From: an uncultured Campylobacter sp.
GTDB lineage: Bacteria; Campylobacterota; Campylobacteria; Campylobacterales; Campylobacteraceae
Direction of reading: 5' to 3'
Assembly (NCBI RefSeq): GCF_938039245.1
Contig: NZ_CALHVN010000026.1
Coordinates: 34,173 to 98,172 of the forward strand
DNA length: 64,000 bases
The notes below the pieces were generated by a model that saw only the letters and a list, made by a program, of their open reading frames with translations, ran no database searches and was not told where the DNA came from. Positions 1-8,986 of the stretch are shown here, piece after piece. A program made the position numbers and the translations under genes. How positions within the stretch are numbered: the first letter of the stretch is position 1; each line of letters starts with the position of its first letter.

Positions 1-504
1 ATAAACGACGAGATGATCGAACTGCCCGCAGGCGAGGTCGGCGAGCTAATCGTAAAAGGCGACTGCGTAATGCAGGGCTACCTAAATATGCCAGACGCCA
101 CCGACGAAACGATCGTAAACGGCTGGCTGCGTACGGGCGACCTCGTTAAGATCGACGAAGAGGGCTATATCTTTATCGTCGACCGCAAAAAAGACCTCAT
201 CATCTCAAAGGGCATCAACATCTACCCGCGCGAGATCGAGGAGGTGCTGTTTAAATTGCCCGAGGTCGAAGCCGCCGCCGTTATCGGCGTCAGAGACGAG
301 CATGCGGATGAGGAAGTCACGGCGTTTATACAGTTTAAAGAAAACATGAGCCTGGACGAAAAAGATATCCGCGCGCACCTAAAAAAACACTTGGCGAATT
401 TTAAAATTCCAAAGACGATTTATTTTAAAGACGAACTGCCTAAAAACGCGACGGGCAAGGTGCTAAAGCGCGTTTTAAAAGACCAGATAAGGGGTGAAAT
501 TTAG
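1..504 (+). CDS. Acyl-CoA synthetase / AMP-dependent ligase, C-terminal part (5' end outside window)
   Basis: This is the last 168 residues of an ANL-superfamily enzyme; the reading frame is open to the left edge, so the N-terminal AMP-binding domain lies outside. The visible part starts within the end of the large domain and continues through GWLRTGDL, the hinge-type DRKKDLIISKG segment, the INIYPREIEEVL helix and the small C-terminal domain. It ends with PKNATGKVLKRVL, where the Lys after TG is the usual catalytic lysine of adenylate formation. Such enzymes activate a carboxylic acid, commonly a fatty acid, to the acyl-CoA through an acyl-AMP. The substrate cannot be read from the C-terminus. 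The stop codon overlaps the GTG start of the following AAA+ gene by one base, suggesting an operon. Confidence 0.88.
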   Translation: MNDEMIELPAGEVGELIVKGDCVMQGYLNMPDATDETIVNGWLRTGDLVKIDEEGYIFIVDRKKDLIISKGINIYPREIEEVLFKLPEVEAAAVIGVRDEHADEEVTAFIQFKENMSLDEKDIRAHLKKHLANFKIPKTIYFKDELPKNATGKVLKRVLKDQIRGEI

Positions 505-2231
505 TGCGGTTTTTGATAGAGTTTATCGGCGGTGAGCAAAATTCGAAAATTTCCTCGCTCATAAAATGCAGCCAAAACGAGGCGAAAATTTTACGCCATC
601 TAAGCAAAGGCTACGTCGAAGGCACTCCGCAAAGTAGCGTCTACGACGTACTTTGCGCGGTTTTTGGCAGCGAGGAATATAAATTTATAGCAGGACTTAC
701 AGACGTAAAAAACCTGCTAGAGAGCGGTTGGATCGTGCAGGGCTTTTCTATCTTTAAAAACCAGGGCACAGATGGCTCCGGCTCAAATTTACTCGGCCTG
801 CTTCACAGCGAGATCTCGCTATCGCCGCTTTTTCTAAAAATTTTAGAAGAGGGCGAGTTTGGGCTCACGCTGCCATCAGTCGCGCCCTACGCCGATCACC
901 TCGACTACCTAAAAGATCAGTTTTTACGCGTGGAGCTTTACGGCAAGCTCTCGTTTTTTAGCAAAAACGTATCAAGCGACGCCAAAAACCGCCTAGAAAA
1001 AGACGTGAAAGAGCTAGAAGCCATCATCGAAAAACGGCTAAATTTAAGCAAAATTTCGATTTCCGTCGAGCAAATTTTCAAAGATAACGCGCTAAACGAC
1101 AAAGAACAGCTTATTTTCCTCGCTCTTTTAAAGGAAGAGTACGTCGGCGAAACGGACGCAAACCGCGATCTAAACGCGCTTGTAGGGATTTTAAGCGCGG
1201 ACGAATTTGAGCGCATAAAACATCGCGCGCTACTGAATGAGGGCTCAAAACTAATCGAAAACGGCCTCATCGACTACGACGAGTCGCTAAATACCTACGG
1301 CGGCTTTAGCAGAACGTTTTACATAACCGACGAAATTTTACAAAGCGTAATGCACCCAAAAACCGAGAGCAAAAGCAAAAAACTAGCGCTAGAAACTCTC
1401 GTAAAAGAGCAGGAAATCTTTGAGCTCATCGAGCCCTCGACCGACATAAACGACGTCGTGCTAGACGTCAAGGTAAAAGAGCTGCTGGACGCAATCCTAA
1501 AGCAAGTAGATCGCCGCGTGCTGGCGCGCCTATCTAGCTGGGGCATCAAGTCGCGCAAAAACGTGGACGCCAAAATCATCTTTTACGGTCCGCCGGGTAC
1601 TGGCAAAACTATGAGCGCACTAAGCCTCGCAAAGAGCCTAAAAAAGCAGGTTCTTAGCTTTGACTGCTCTAAAATTTTGAGTAAATACGTCGGCGAGAGC
1701 GAGCAAAACGTGCGTAAAATTTTTGACACCTACAAAGAAATCTGCGCTAAAAGCAAGAGCGAGCCCGTGCTGCTGCTAAACGAGGCCGATCAGTTTCTAA
1801 GCACGCGCGTCGAGGGCGGTAGCGGCGCGGACAAGATGCATAATCAAATGCAAAATATATTTTTGGAGCAAATCGAGCGCTTTGAGGGCGTGCTCATCGC
1901 CACGACGAACTTCTTGCAAAGCCTAGATGTCGCGTTTTCTCGCAGGTTTGATTATAAGATCGAGTTTAAAAAGCCCGACCTCGCCGCTCGCCTTGCGATC
2001 TGGCGCAAAGTACTGCCCGAAAATGCGAGCTTTGAGGAAAATTTCGACGTCAAAGAGCTGGCTAAATTTGAGCTAAGCGGCGCGCAAATCATGCTCGCGC
2101 TCAAAAATACCGCGCTAAAAGTAGCCGTGCGCGAGGATGGGATATTTACGATGGGCGACTTTGAAAGCGAGATCAAACGCGAGATGAGCTCAAATTTCGG
2201 CGAGGATAAGAAAGTCGGATTTGACGGGTAA
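504..2231 (+). CDS. AAA+ family ATPase
   Basis: A 575-residue protein with a poorly characterised alpha-helical N-terminal half and one AAA+ domain in the C-terminal half. Walker A is GPPGTGKT (about residues 362-369), the Walker B-like segment reads VLLLNEADQF (about 420-429), and the sensor-1 and arginine-finger regions follow (LIATTNFLQSLDVAFSRRFD). The Walker B has Asn where most AAA+ proteins have Asp; I recall this NEAD form from a subgroup of bacterial AAA ATPases, so it need not mean loss of activity. The start is GTG, overlapping the TAG stop of the acyl-CoA ligase gene. The role is unknown; a remodelling or unfolding activity on a partner protein is an inference from the fold only. 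Confidence 0.85.
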   Translation: MRFLIEFIGGEQNSKISSLIKCSQNEAKILRHLSKGYVEGTPQSSVYDVLCAVFGSEEYKFIAGLTDVKNLLESGWIVQGFSIFKNQGTDGSGSNLLGLLHSEISLSPLFLKILEEGEFGLTLPSVAPYADHLDYLKDQFLRVELYGKLSFFSKNVSSDAKNRLEKDVKELEAIIEKRLNLSKISISVEQIFKDNALNDKEQLIFLALLKEEYVGETDANRDLNALVGILSADEFERIKHRALLNEGSKLIENGLIDYDESLNTYGGFSRTFYITDEILQSVMHPKTESKSKKLALETLVKEQEIFELIEPSTDINDVVLDVKVKELLDAILKQVDRRVLARLSSWGIKSRKNVDAKIIFYGPPGTGKTMSALSLAKSLKKQVLSFDCSKILSKYVGESEQNVRKIFDTYKEICAKSKSEPVLLLNEADQFLSTRVEGGSGADKMHNQMQNIFLEQIERFEGVLIATTNFLQSLDVAFSRRFDYKIEFKKPDLAARLAIWRKVLPENASFEENFDVKELAKFELSGAQIMLALKNTALKVAVREDGIFTMGDFESEIKREMSSNFGEDKKVGFDG

Positions 2232-2447
2232 ATTCGGCTAAATTTGAGAGTGCGGCTGGGCTAAATCGGCTAAATTTAGCTCGCTGTTTGGCTAAGACGC
2301 TTTTACCACATTTACGCCGCTTGCAAAGCTTTATTGCGCGTTTTTGCAAATTTGATCGTTAAATTCGTAGCTCGGCGGACGCAAATTTGGCAAGCGATTT
2401 AAATTTATCACAGCCATAGCTGCTCAAATTTGAAAGGATTATTAAGC

Positions 2448-2699
2448 ATGGGTGATTTTTTACTACGCCAAGCCAAGCTATTTTTAGGCATCGCAGCCCT
2501 TTGCGCTCCGCTATGCGCGCTCATCTACTTTATATCAAAAGAGTATTTCGACGAAATTTTAGTCGGCATTTTCGTCACGTATATTTTCCTGCTCGTTGTT
2601 TTCGTTTTTAAATTCATCAAGCTACTTTTAGGCTTCAAGGACGAGGACAAAAAGCCCGTTTGGGAGCAAATTTTAACTTGGCTGTCAAATATCGCCTAG
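2448..2699 (+). CDS. Small membrane protein, unknown function
   Basis: An 83-residue protein with two hydrophobic segments, one near the N-terminus (LFLGIAALCAPLCALIYFI) and one in the middle (VGIFVTYIFLLVVFVFKFI), followed by a charged linker and a short C-terminal tail. I chose the ATG at 2448 because an AAAGGA ribosome-binding site lies nine bases upstream; a TTG 18 bases earlier is in frame but has no such site. It follows the AAA+ gene after a 216-base AT-rich gap and faces the dynamin-like genes convergently. I do not recognise a family. Confidence 0.6.
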   Translation: MGDFLLRQAKLFLGIAALCAPLCALIYFISKEYFDEILVGIFVTYIFLLVVFVFKFIKLLLGFKDEDKKPVWEQILTWLSNIA

Positions 2700-2709
2700 A
2701 TCGCCACGC

Positions 2710-4557
2710 TCAAAGCAGGATTTTACCGCCAAACCCTTCGCCCGCTTTTAAAATTTCATCCCTTAGCCTCTCATGTCCGGCCGATAGGGCCGCGATCTTA
2801 GCTAGTTTTTCGTCCTTTATCTGCGCAAATTCGCTCTTTAATGCCGATAAAATTTTATTTAAAAAAGACGCATTGCCCAGCATTTCATTTTCAAATTCGT
2901 ATAAATTTAGCGACAGTAAAACACGGTCTTGCACCTCGTCAAAGCTCGGGATAAACAGAGCAAAGCCGTTTTGCTCGTGCGCGCGCATAGAGCCTGCTAT
3001 CTTTTCTTTTAGAAAATACACGGCGATTTTAACGGCGTTTTCGTAGTTTGCGGCGACTTTGAGGTTTAGCTTTTCAAAAAACAGCGCCGTCTTTTGCAGT
3101 CCTTTAAATTTCGCCGTCTCATAGTCTCGCAAAAACGTCCTATACACCTGCCCCGCATACGTCCTAACGTCGGCAAACAGAGTATCCGAGTGCGTTTCGT
3201 CCTCTTTTTGCGCGTTTTCAAATTCGGACTTATACATCATAAACTCGCGCTCCAGCCGTGCGTAAATTTCATCCAACGCCGCGCCGATTTCCTCCTGCAA
3301 CGCGCTTAAACCCCGCTTGTACGTTCTAAAAAATTTGGCGAATTTCACGTCGTTGTAGATGAGTTTTGAAAACACCTCGTCGCTGTCAAAATCCACCGCC
3401 TCATACTCGCTAGCTTCAAAATACTCGCCCTTTAGCAACGTTTTTCGCGGCGAGTATTTATACTTTTTTTTGCTTTTTAGGCTGGCTAGGATTTCGTCTG
3501 CAACGAGCTTTGCGACGTGCTTTAGCTCGTTAAAGGCTAGCTCGATTTTCGGTTTAAAATTTTCTTGTACGGCTCTTAAATTTGACTCCAGCTCGGCGTC
3601 AAATTTGGAGATTATCTCGCCCGCTTTTTCGTAAATTTTAGCGATTCGCTCGTGCTGAGCAGCGTTTACGGCAACCAGCCTAGCGCACTTTTCGCGCACG
3701 AATTTTTCTTTTATCTCTTCGCCGCCAAAAAGCTCGCGGATAGCGCTTATCGCCGCACTAAAATTCGACTCTGCTAAAAGCGCCGCATCGCCCGCAGCTT
3801 GGGCGTTTACGGCTTGCTTGGCGGAAACTGCGATAATGCGCTCGAAAAATCGCCCGTACGTCGTTTGCGCGTGAGTTTTGAGACGCTCAAGCTCGTCGTT
3901 GCTTAGCTTATCTTTTTGATTTAGCAAACAGATCGCCGTTTTGCCCCCGCCAGCCAAAAACTCCTCGATCTGCGCGGCTTCGCTAGCGCGCGCGGCATTG
4001 TCGGCGAGGCTTAGCCAGATGACGCCCGCGACGTCTTTTAGCACTTCGTGCGTGACGGCGGTGTCGGCCTTTGAGAGCGAGTTTAGCCCGGGCGTATCGA
4101 CGAAATTTACCGACTTTAAAATTTCAGAGGGCGCATAAACGCAAAGCCTGCTCACGTCATCGCCAAACACGCGCTGATCGACGAAGCGTGATATCTCCTC
4201 GACGCCTAGATACAACTCTCTGCCGTTTTCGTAAAGCACGCTAAGTCCTGGCGCGGCGCCGTATCTGATAAAAGTCGGCTTTGAGGTCACGGGAGTTAGG
4301 CCCGAGGGTAAAATCTCGCTACCCAAAAGCGCGTTTAAAAACGTCGATTTGCCGCTAGAAAACTGGCCGACGATAGCGACCGTAAGCGGGCTAGATAAAA
4401 ACAGATCGAGTTTATTTAGCTCCCGTTTTAGCTCGGCGCTCGGGTGAAATTTGGGCTCGGTTAGCTCGTTTTGCAGCCGTCTAAATCGCCCGTGAAAATC
4501 GTCCGAAAATATCTTAAAATACCGCGTTTTATACGCGTTTATAAACTCCTCAAACAC
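2710..4557 (-). CDS. Dynamin-like GTPase, second gene of the pair (DLP2-like)
   Basis: A 615-residue large GTPase. The G1 motif is GQFSSGKST at about residues 63-71, the G3 motif is DTPGL in a VNFVDTPGLNSL context, and G4 reads NQKD. The rest is mostly helical, as expected for stalk and trunk regions, with a hydrophobic stretch around AVKIAVYFL. Size and gene order match the C. jejuni pair Cj0412 (DLP2) and Cj0411 (DLP1), which assemble as a heterotetramer that tethers membranes; that role is known for the homologues and inferred here. The ATG overlaps the end of the upstream partner by eight bases, so the two are surely cotranscribed and probably translationally coupled. Confidence 0.88.
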   Translation of the reverse strand: MFEEFINAYKTRYFKIFSDDFHGRFRRLQNELTEPKFHPSAELKRELNKLDLFLSSPLTVAIVGQFSSGKSTFLNALLGSEILPSGLTPVTSKPTFIRYGAAPGLSVLYENGRELYLGVEEISRFVDQRVFGDDVSRLCVYAPSEILKSVNFVDTPGLNSLSKADTAVTHEVLKDVAGVIWLSLADNAARASEAAQIEEFLAGGGKTAICLLNQKDKLSNDELERLKTHAQTTYGRFFERIIAVSAKQAVNAQAAGDAALLAESNFSAAISAIRELFGGEEIKEKFVREKCARLVAVNAAQHERIAKIYEKAGEIISKFDAELESNLRAVQENFKPKIELAFNELKHVAKLVADEILASLKSKKKYKYSPRKTLLKGEYFEASEYEAVDFDSDEVFSKLIYNDVKFAKFFRTYKRGLSALQEEIGAALDEIYARLEREFMMYKSEFENAQKEDETHSDTLFADVRTYAGQVYRTFLRDYETAKFKGLQKTALFFEKLNLKVAANYENAVKIAVYFLKEKIAGSMRAHEQNGFALFIPSFDEVQDRVLLSLNLYEFENEMLGNASFLNKILSALKSEFAQIKDEKLAKIAALSAGHERLRDEILKAGEGFGGKILL

Positions 4558-6943
4558 TTTGCAGCTCCAAATTTATGGCATTTATCGCCTCGCTTTGCGA
4601 GTTTAGGCGCTCTAGCTCCTGCAAGTCCCGCCCGCTAGTTTTTGCCAGCTCGGCAAGCTCGTTTTTTAGCGCCTCTTCGCTGATTGCGAGCGCTTTTTCT
4701 TTATCTTTTAGCGCGGCTTCGATCTGCTTTTTAAACTCGCTTTTTTCAAATTCGCTAAGCTCGAAAACGAAATTTTTGATCCGCTGAGCGCCCAAAAACT
4801 CCTCCGCGGCTACTTTGGCGGCTTCGGCTACGTCTTGCGCGCCCGAGTTTGCCGCGCTAGCCACCGCGTCCGCGACCTGGGCGCACTCTAAGCTTATCCC
4901 TTTTGAGTTCAGATAGTCGTTTATGCTAAAGACCTCGGTCGCTGCTGTTTTACCCTCAAATTCGCCGAATTTTAGCGCGATATTTTGCGCGCACGCGGTG
5001 ATTTGCCGTACGATTTCGTTGCGGTTTTGACGCATCAAGGCGGCAACGCCGTCTTTGATCGTCGTTTGCGCGATGCGCGAGAGGCGCTGCGGATCGATCT
5101 TTTGTTTTTTAGAGGCCGCGTAGTTTATATCATCCGCGATGCGCTGCTTTAGCGTTTGAGCAAGAGATTTTAGCCCAAGCTCGTAGCTAGCCGCAGTTTT
5201 GGCCGTATCTAGGCGCTCCAGCTCCTCTTTTACCGCGCCCCTCACGTCCTCTAGACGGCTAGCTAGCGCGGCTTTTTGCTCGTTTAGTTCAGAAAGCTTT
5301 TGCGACAAGCTCAAATTTGAACCCGTTAGCTTTAAAATCTCGCTTTGCGTATCCGCCGCAAACTGCACGCAGACGCGTCCGAGCTCCTTTTTATACGCCT
5401 CGATGCCAAGACGAGATTTTTGGCTATTTTGACCAAAAAGCGTCTCGTAAAGATACTCCTTAAACTCCTCGACGCCGCTGTTTTGCCCGCCTTCAAAGTA
5501 GCTTTTAGCGCTCACAGCGAAAAACTCCGCCCCGACGCCAAGCCCCCGCGTACGCTCCTCGACGCTCTTTTTGGCGTAGGCGGCAACCTCGTTTAGCTCG
5601 CCCACCTTTAGCACGTCGGCGTGAGTTAGCAACACGGCGAGCTTTACGGCATGCGAGTTTTGCAAGCTTGCGACGATGAAGTCCAGATCCTTTTGTGTGG
5701 CGCTTTGCGAGACGTTCATCAGGTGCACCATCAGGTCGCACTCCCGCATAAATCGCCGTACCAGCTCCTCGCGCGCAGCCACAGCGTCGTCGATGCCGGG
5801 CGTGTCGATGATGCGCACGTTATCCTTTAAAAGCTCCAAATTTTCGTAAAGCTCGACGCTTTTTACGAATTTGGCGTATTTGGAGTCTGCCGAGGTGTAG
5901 CACTTGATCTCGTCCGTTTTGACGGTCTTGCTAGCCGGCGGTTCGGCGCAAATCTCTCTCGCGTCAGGGCTCTCAAATTTAACCGCCGACTCGTCGTCCG
6001 CATTAAATTTGACCTTTAAATTTTGCGCCGTTTCGCTCTCAAATTTGACGCCCGCGCCGCCGTAAATTTCGGCTATTTCGTTATCTTGAACTTGGGCTAT
6101 TCCAAGCTCTCTTAGCTCAGCTTCGCTCCAAAAATTTACCTTCGCAAAAGGCTCGGGCGAGTATTTTAGCACGGTCAAATTTACGGTTTCCGGCACGTTT
6201 GAAGCGCCCAGAATTTTTTTGCCCAGCAGTGCGTTTAGCAGAGTTGATTTGCCCGCGTTTATGACGCCGGTAACCGCGACGTTAAACTCTAACTCATGCG
6301 CTTTTTGCCGCGCTTTTGTCGCCGCGTTTGCGACGTGCGCGTGCGGGTTTAGCGATAAAATTCGCTCGCAGATATCGTTTAGCGCGTCTATTTTTTGGTG
6401 AAATACGTCTGATTTTTTAAAATTTGAGCCCTCTTGCTCGTTCCCTGCGGTCAAATCCGCGCCGAGGGCCTGCAAAAACTCCGAGAGTCTCTTAAAATGC
6501 GCGGCGGAGATTATATTTTCGGTTTGCAGGATTTCTAAGGCGGCCAGGAGCTTTGATTTTGAGATTTTTGCGGATTTTAGAGCATTTATCGCGCCTAGCT
6601 GAGCGCACTGGAGGCTGTATATGTCGGCTTTTAGCCCAAGCGCGTGAAGGATATCCCTAAACTCCTTTAGCGCCATAAATCTATCGAAATTCTCCACATC
6701 CGCCGCGAGTAAAACAGCGAGGCTTCGCTCGTCTGCGAGAATTTGCGTTTTGGGGTCTAAAAAGAGCTTAAGAGCGCCCCAAATTTCGCTTAAAAATTTA
6801 TCCGTATCCACCGCTTCGCCTTTGATAAAATTTGCGCCCGCAAGGTCGCTTTCGGGGCGAAATTTAGCATAAATTAAATTTAAACAAGCTTGGGCGGCGG
6901 GTAGATTTGATGTTAAATTTAAATCCATTTGCGCAGCCTGCAA
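4550..6943 (-). CDS. Dynamin-like GTPase, first gene of the pair (DLP1-like)
   Basis: A 797-residue dynamin-superfamily GTPase. About 210 N-terminal residues precede the G domain, whose G1 motif is GVINAGKSTLLNALLG. G3 is IIDTPGIDD and the G4 position reads THAD. Long heptad-rich helices follow (for example the QKLSELNEQKAALASRLEDV region), as in the stalk of bacterial dynamins. It is longer than I remember for C. jejuni Cj0411; part of the extra length is an insertion inside the G domain between G1 and G3 (the NADDESAVKFESPDAREI area). Established work on the C. jejuni pair shows tethering of membranes by a DLP1/DLP2 complex. It is the promoter-proximal gene and overlaps the next one by eight bases. 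Confidence 0.87.
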   Translation of the reverse strand: MQAAQMDLNLTSNLPAAQACLNLIYAKFRPESDLAGANFIKGEAVDTDKFLSEIWGALKLFLDPKTQILADERSLAVLLAADVENFDRFMALKEFRDILHALGLKADIYSLQCAQLGAINALKSAKISKSKLLAALEILQTENIISAAHFKRLSEFLQALGADLTAGNEQEGSNFKKSDVFHQKIDALNDICERILSLNPHAHVANAATKARQKAHELEFNVAVTGVINAGKSTLLNALLGKKILGASNVPETVNLTVLKYSPEPFAKVNFWSEAELRELGIAQVQDNEIAEIYGGAGVKFESETAQNLKVKFNADDESAVKFESPDAREICAEPPASKTVKTDEIKCYTSADSKYAKFVKSVELYENLELLKDNVRIIDTPGIDDAVAAREELVRRFMRECDLMVHLMNVSQSATQKDLDFIVASLQNSHAVKLAVLLTHADVLKVGELNEVAAYAKKSVEERTRGLGVGAEFFAVSAKSYFEGGQNSGVEEFKEYLYETLFGQNSQKSRLGIEAYKKELGRVCVQFAADTQSEILKLTGSNLSLSQKLSELNEQKAALASRLEDVRGAVKEELERLDTAKTAASYELGLKSLAQTLKQRIADDINYAASKKQKIDPQRLSRIAQTTIKDGVAALMRQNRNEIVRQITACAQNIALKFGEFEGKTAATEVFSINDYLNSKGISLECAQVADAVASAANSGAQDVAEAAKVAAEEFLGAQRIKNFVFELSEFEKSEFKKQIEAALKDKEKALAISEEALKNELAELAKTSGRDLQELERLNSQSEAINAINLELQSV

Positions 6944-7208
6944 AAACAGCGCGAATTTGACGGCTCAGGCGCGCCAAATCCCGCAAATTTAATCAAATTT
7001 CGCGGGATTTTAGCAAATTTATACCGCGTCGCGTAAATTTAGGGCGTTTAAATTTACGCGTTTATCCGCCGCGCGAGGCTATATTGGGCTTCTTGCTTTT
7101 TATAGTATTTTTAAGCACCGCGTAGAGGCTTGGCGCCGTAGAAACGGCGGTAAATTTACCGTCCTAAGGCAAAGGCTAAGATGTCCCGCGCAGAGGATTT
7201 CATCGGCG

Positions 7209-7435
7209 CTAATCGCCAAAAGTAATAAAGCAGGCCGTGTCCGCGTCTGCTTCAAGGCTTACATTTTGGCTCTTACGGGGAAGTTTCGCGCATATGAAGG
7301 CCACGTAGCCGTCCGCACCGTCAAAATAGCTCAAAACATAGCTAGCTCGCGAGGCCGCCTTGCAGCGCCTGCGCGTAAAGCTTTTGTGCGAGCTTTTAGG
7401 GCTTCTTTACCGAGGTTTTTGAGAAAATTTGCCAT
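7209..7435 (-). pseudogene. Decayed gene with one frameshift, unknown function
   Basis: An ATG at 7435 opens a frame reading MANFLKNLGKEALKARTKALRAG, which stops early. Shifting frame in the GC-rich stretch around 7355-7375 continues into a protein-like sequence, ASYVLSYFDGADGYVAFICA and so on, ending in TACFITFGD and a TAG at 7209. Together the two halves look like one protein of about 75 residues broken by a single indel. I do not recognise the family. It lies directly downstream, on the same strand, of two further broken genes and may have been part of the same cassette. Confidence 0.5.
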
Positions 7436-7461
7436 TTCTTAATCGGCGGTTTATTTGGACT

Positions 7462-7919
7462 TTAAATTCGGCTCAGGTTCGCCCCAAAATTTAAGGGCTT
7501 TTGAGAGCGCTTTTTGTCGCGGATTAGGCCGTTTGCGTCTTTGTAACGCAGATAGTCTCCGACTGCTTGCTTTTGGTTATCGTTTAGAAGGCTAAACTGC
7601 GACAAAGTATAGTCGGTAAGACGAGTAAAGGTAAATTTCAAATCAAAACGGTACTCGCCTCTTAAATCGCCTATAAGAGAAGCAGGCAAGCAAAGAGCAT
7701 CCCCTTGACATCAAAAAAAGCAAGCCCTACGTTGTATTTATTTAAATTTGGGCGGATATCTTGCGAATCTTGCCGTTTGTGTTGCGCTTTGCGGCGCGTT
7801 ATTTCCTCCGTCTAGGCGTAGTCGTCGATGGCGTCAGCCTCGCTCAGCCCTATGCTGCCGCATAGCCTCGCTCTGGCAAAGGCTTTTTGGTCTCCTTTAC
7901 GAGCCCCTTTATCTACCAC
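7462..7919 (-). pseudogene. Broken gene resembling DUF6714-type proteins (in-frame stop plus frameshift)
   Basis: Reading leftward from a GTG at 7919 (GAGGAG eight bases upstream, inside the end of the preceding gene) gives VVDKGARKGDQKAFARARLC and then IGLSEADAIDDYA. This runs into a TAG at 7812-7814, after which the same frame continues with TEEIT and later NKYNVGLAFFDVKG. At a run of four G (minus strand, 7701-7704) the frame shifts by one base and resumes as DALCLPASLIGDLRGEYRFD through LTDYTLSQFSLLNDNQKQAV and ends at 7462. The pattern LSEA-IDDY, then a FFD-LPA-L block, then a SLL--QK-AV-DYL block reminds me of the DUF6714 family, from memory only. The gene is dead as written unless the stop and shift are sequence errors. 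Confidence 0.55.
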
Positions 7920-8810
7920 TCGCGCCACTCCTCGGTTATGTCTACGTCCTCGCCTAACTCTAGCCCCGTTTTACGCACGAGCGCGTCTATCCACTCCCAC
8001 AGCTCCTCGCGCTCCACGGTCTCTATGAGGCCGTATTTGTCGTTGATTTTGTTTAGGGCTTTTACGAGCTTTGCGGTGCGGCTATATACGGCCGAGGCGC
8101 TTTTCTTTTGCGTCGCTTCGCACAGAGTTTGCGCGTAGCTAGCTAGAGCCGCCTCTACGGCCGCAATACTCTGCTCGCAAAACATCTCATCGCCCTCTTG
8201 CATACGTTTGCGCCACGCCGCCATAGGCGTTTTGACGCCAAGCGCTTGAATCTCGGGGATGCGGCTTGGGTCTATGTTTTTATTTTGCGACCGCAGATGC
8301 GCTTTTAGGCGGGCGCGCTCTTTTTCGTGCAGTTCCAATTTAAACAACCTAATCCAGCTCAGCTTCTCGTCAAAATTTAATGCCACTATCAAACGAAATT
8401 CCTCAAAGAAAGCGTCGTAGCCAAACCCGTAATCCGTTTTGCATTTACCCGTAAGCTTCTTGCCTATTTTTGCCTCGACGGTCTTTTTATCGTCGCCTAA
8501 ATTTAAGCCAAAAGGCAAATCTACGACCGAGTTTCCGCCCGCTTTTTCGGGATAGACGCTAATCTCGTGCAAAATCAGCTGGTCTTTTTCTTTATTGTAA
8601 CTGCCGATGGGCTCTCCGTACATATTCGCATATCTTACGTAGCCCGTAAATACGCTATCAACCCTTTTTCGTCGCTATCTGCCCTCACCCAAAACAAATT
8701 ACCGTAAGAATCGTAATTTGGAGTCGGATTACGCGGCAAGCCGCACCGCGCTAAAAACTCTTTGACCTCTTTAGAGTGGATCGGTCTGCCAGCAAATCTT
8801 GAAGCTGCAT
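7913..8810 (-). pseudogene. Frameshifted hypothetical gene (two one-base deletions in G runs)
   Basis: An intact C-terminal frame of 236 residues ends at 7913, but its N-terminus is supplied by two other frames. The likely true start is the ATG at 8810 with AAGGA just upstream, giving MQLQDLL. The next frame then reads GRPIHSKEVKEFLARCGLPR and on to VRADSDEKG. The last frame reads VDSVFTGYVRYANMYGEPIG and continues to the stop. Each switch fits loss of one G from a G run (around 8789-8790 and 8662-8664). The joined protein would be about 298 residues with no recognised domain. The stop overlaps the start of the next, also broken, gene. Confidence 0.6.
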
Positions 8811-8986
8811 ATTTTTCCTTTTAGCAAATTCGTTTTGGAGTTTTTGGATACGCAGGGCTAAATTTAAAGCACTTTAGCGCGCCTTTAGCGGACGCGGGCC
8901 GAGTAAATCCGGCTAAAAAGAGTAAATTTAAAGCTTAATTTCGCGCAGGCTTGGTTAAATTTAGCCGAATTTACGGGGTTTGCTAA

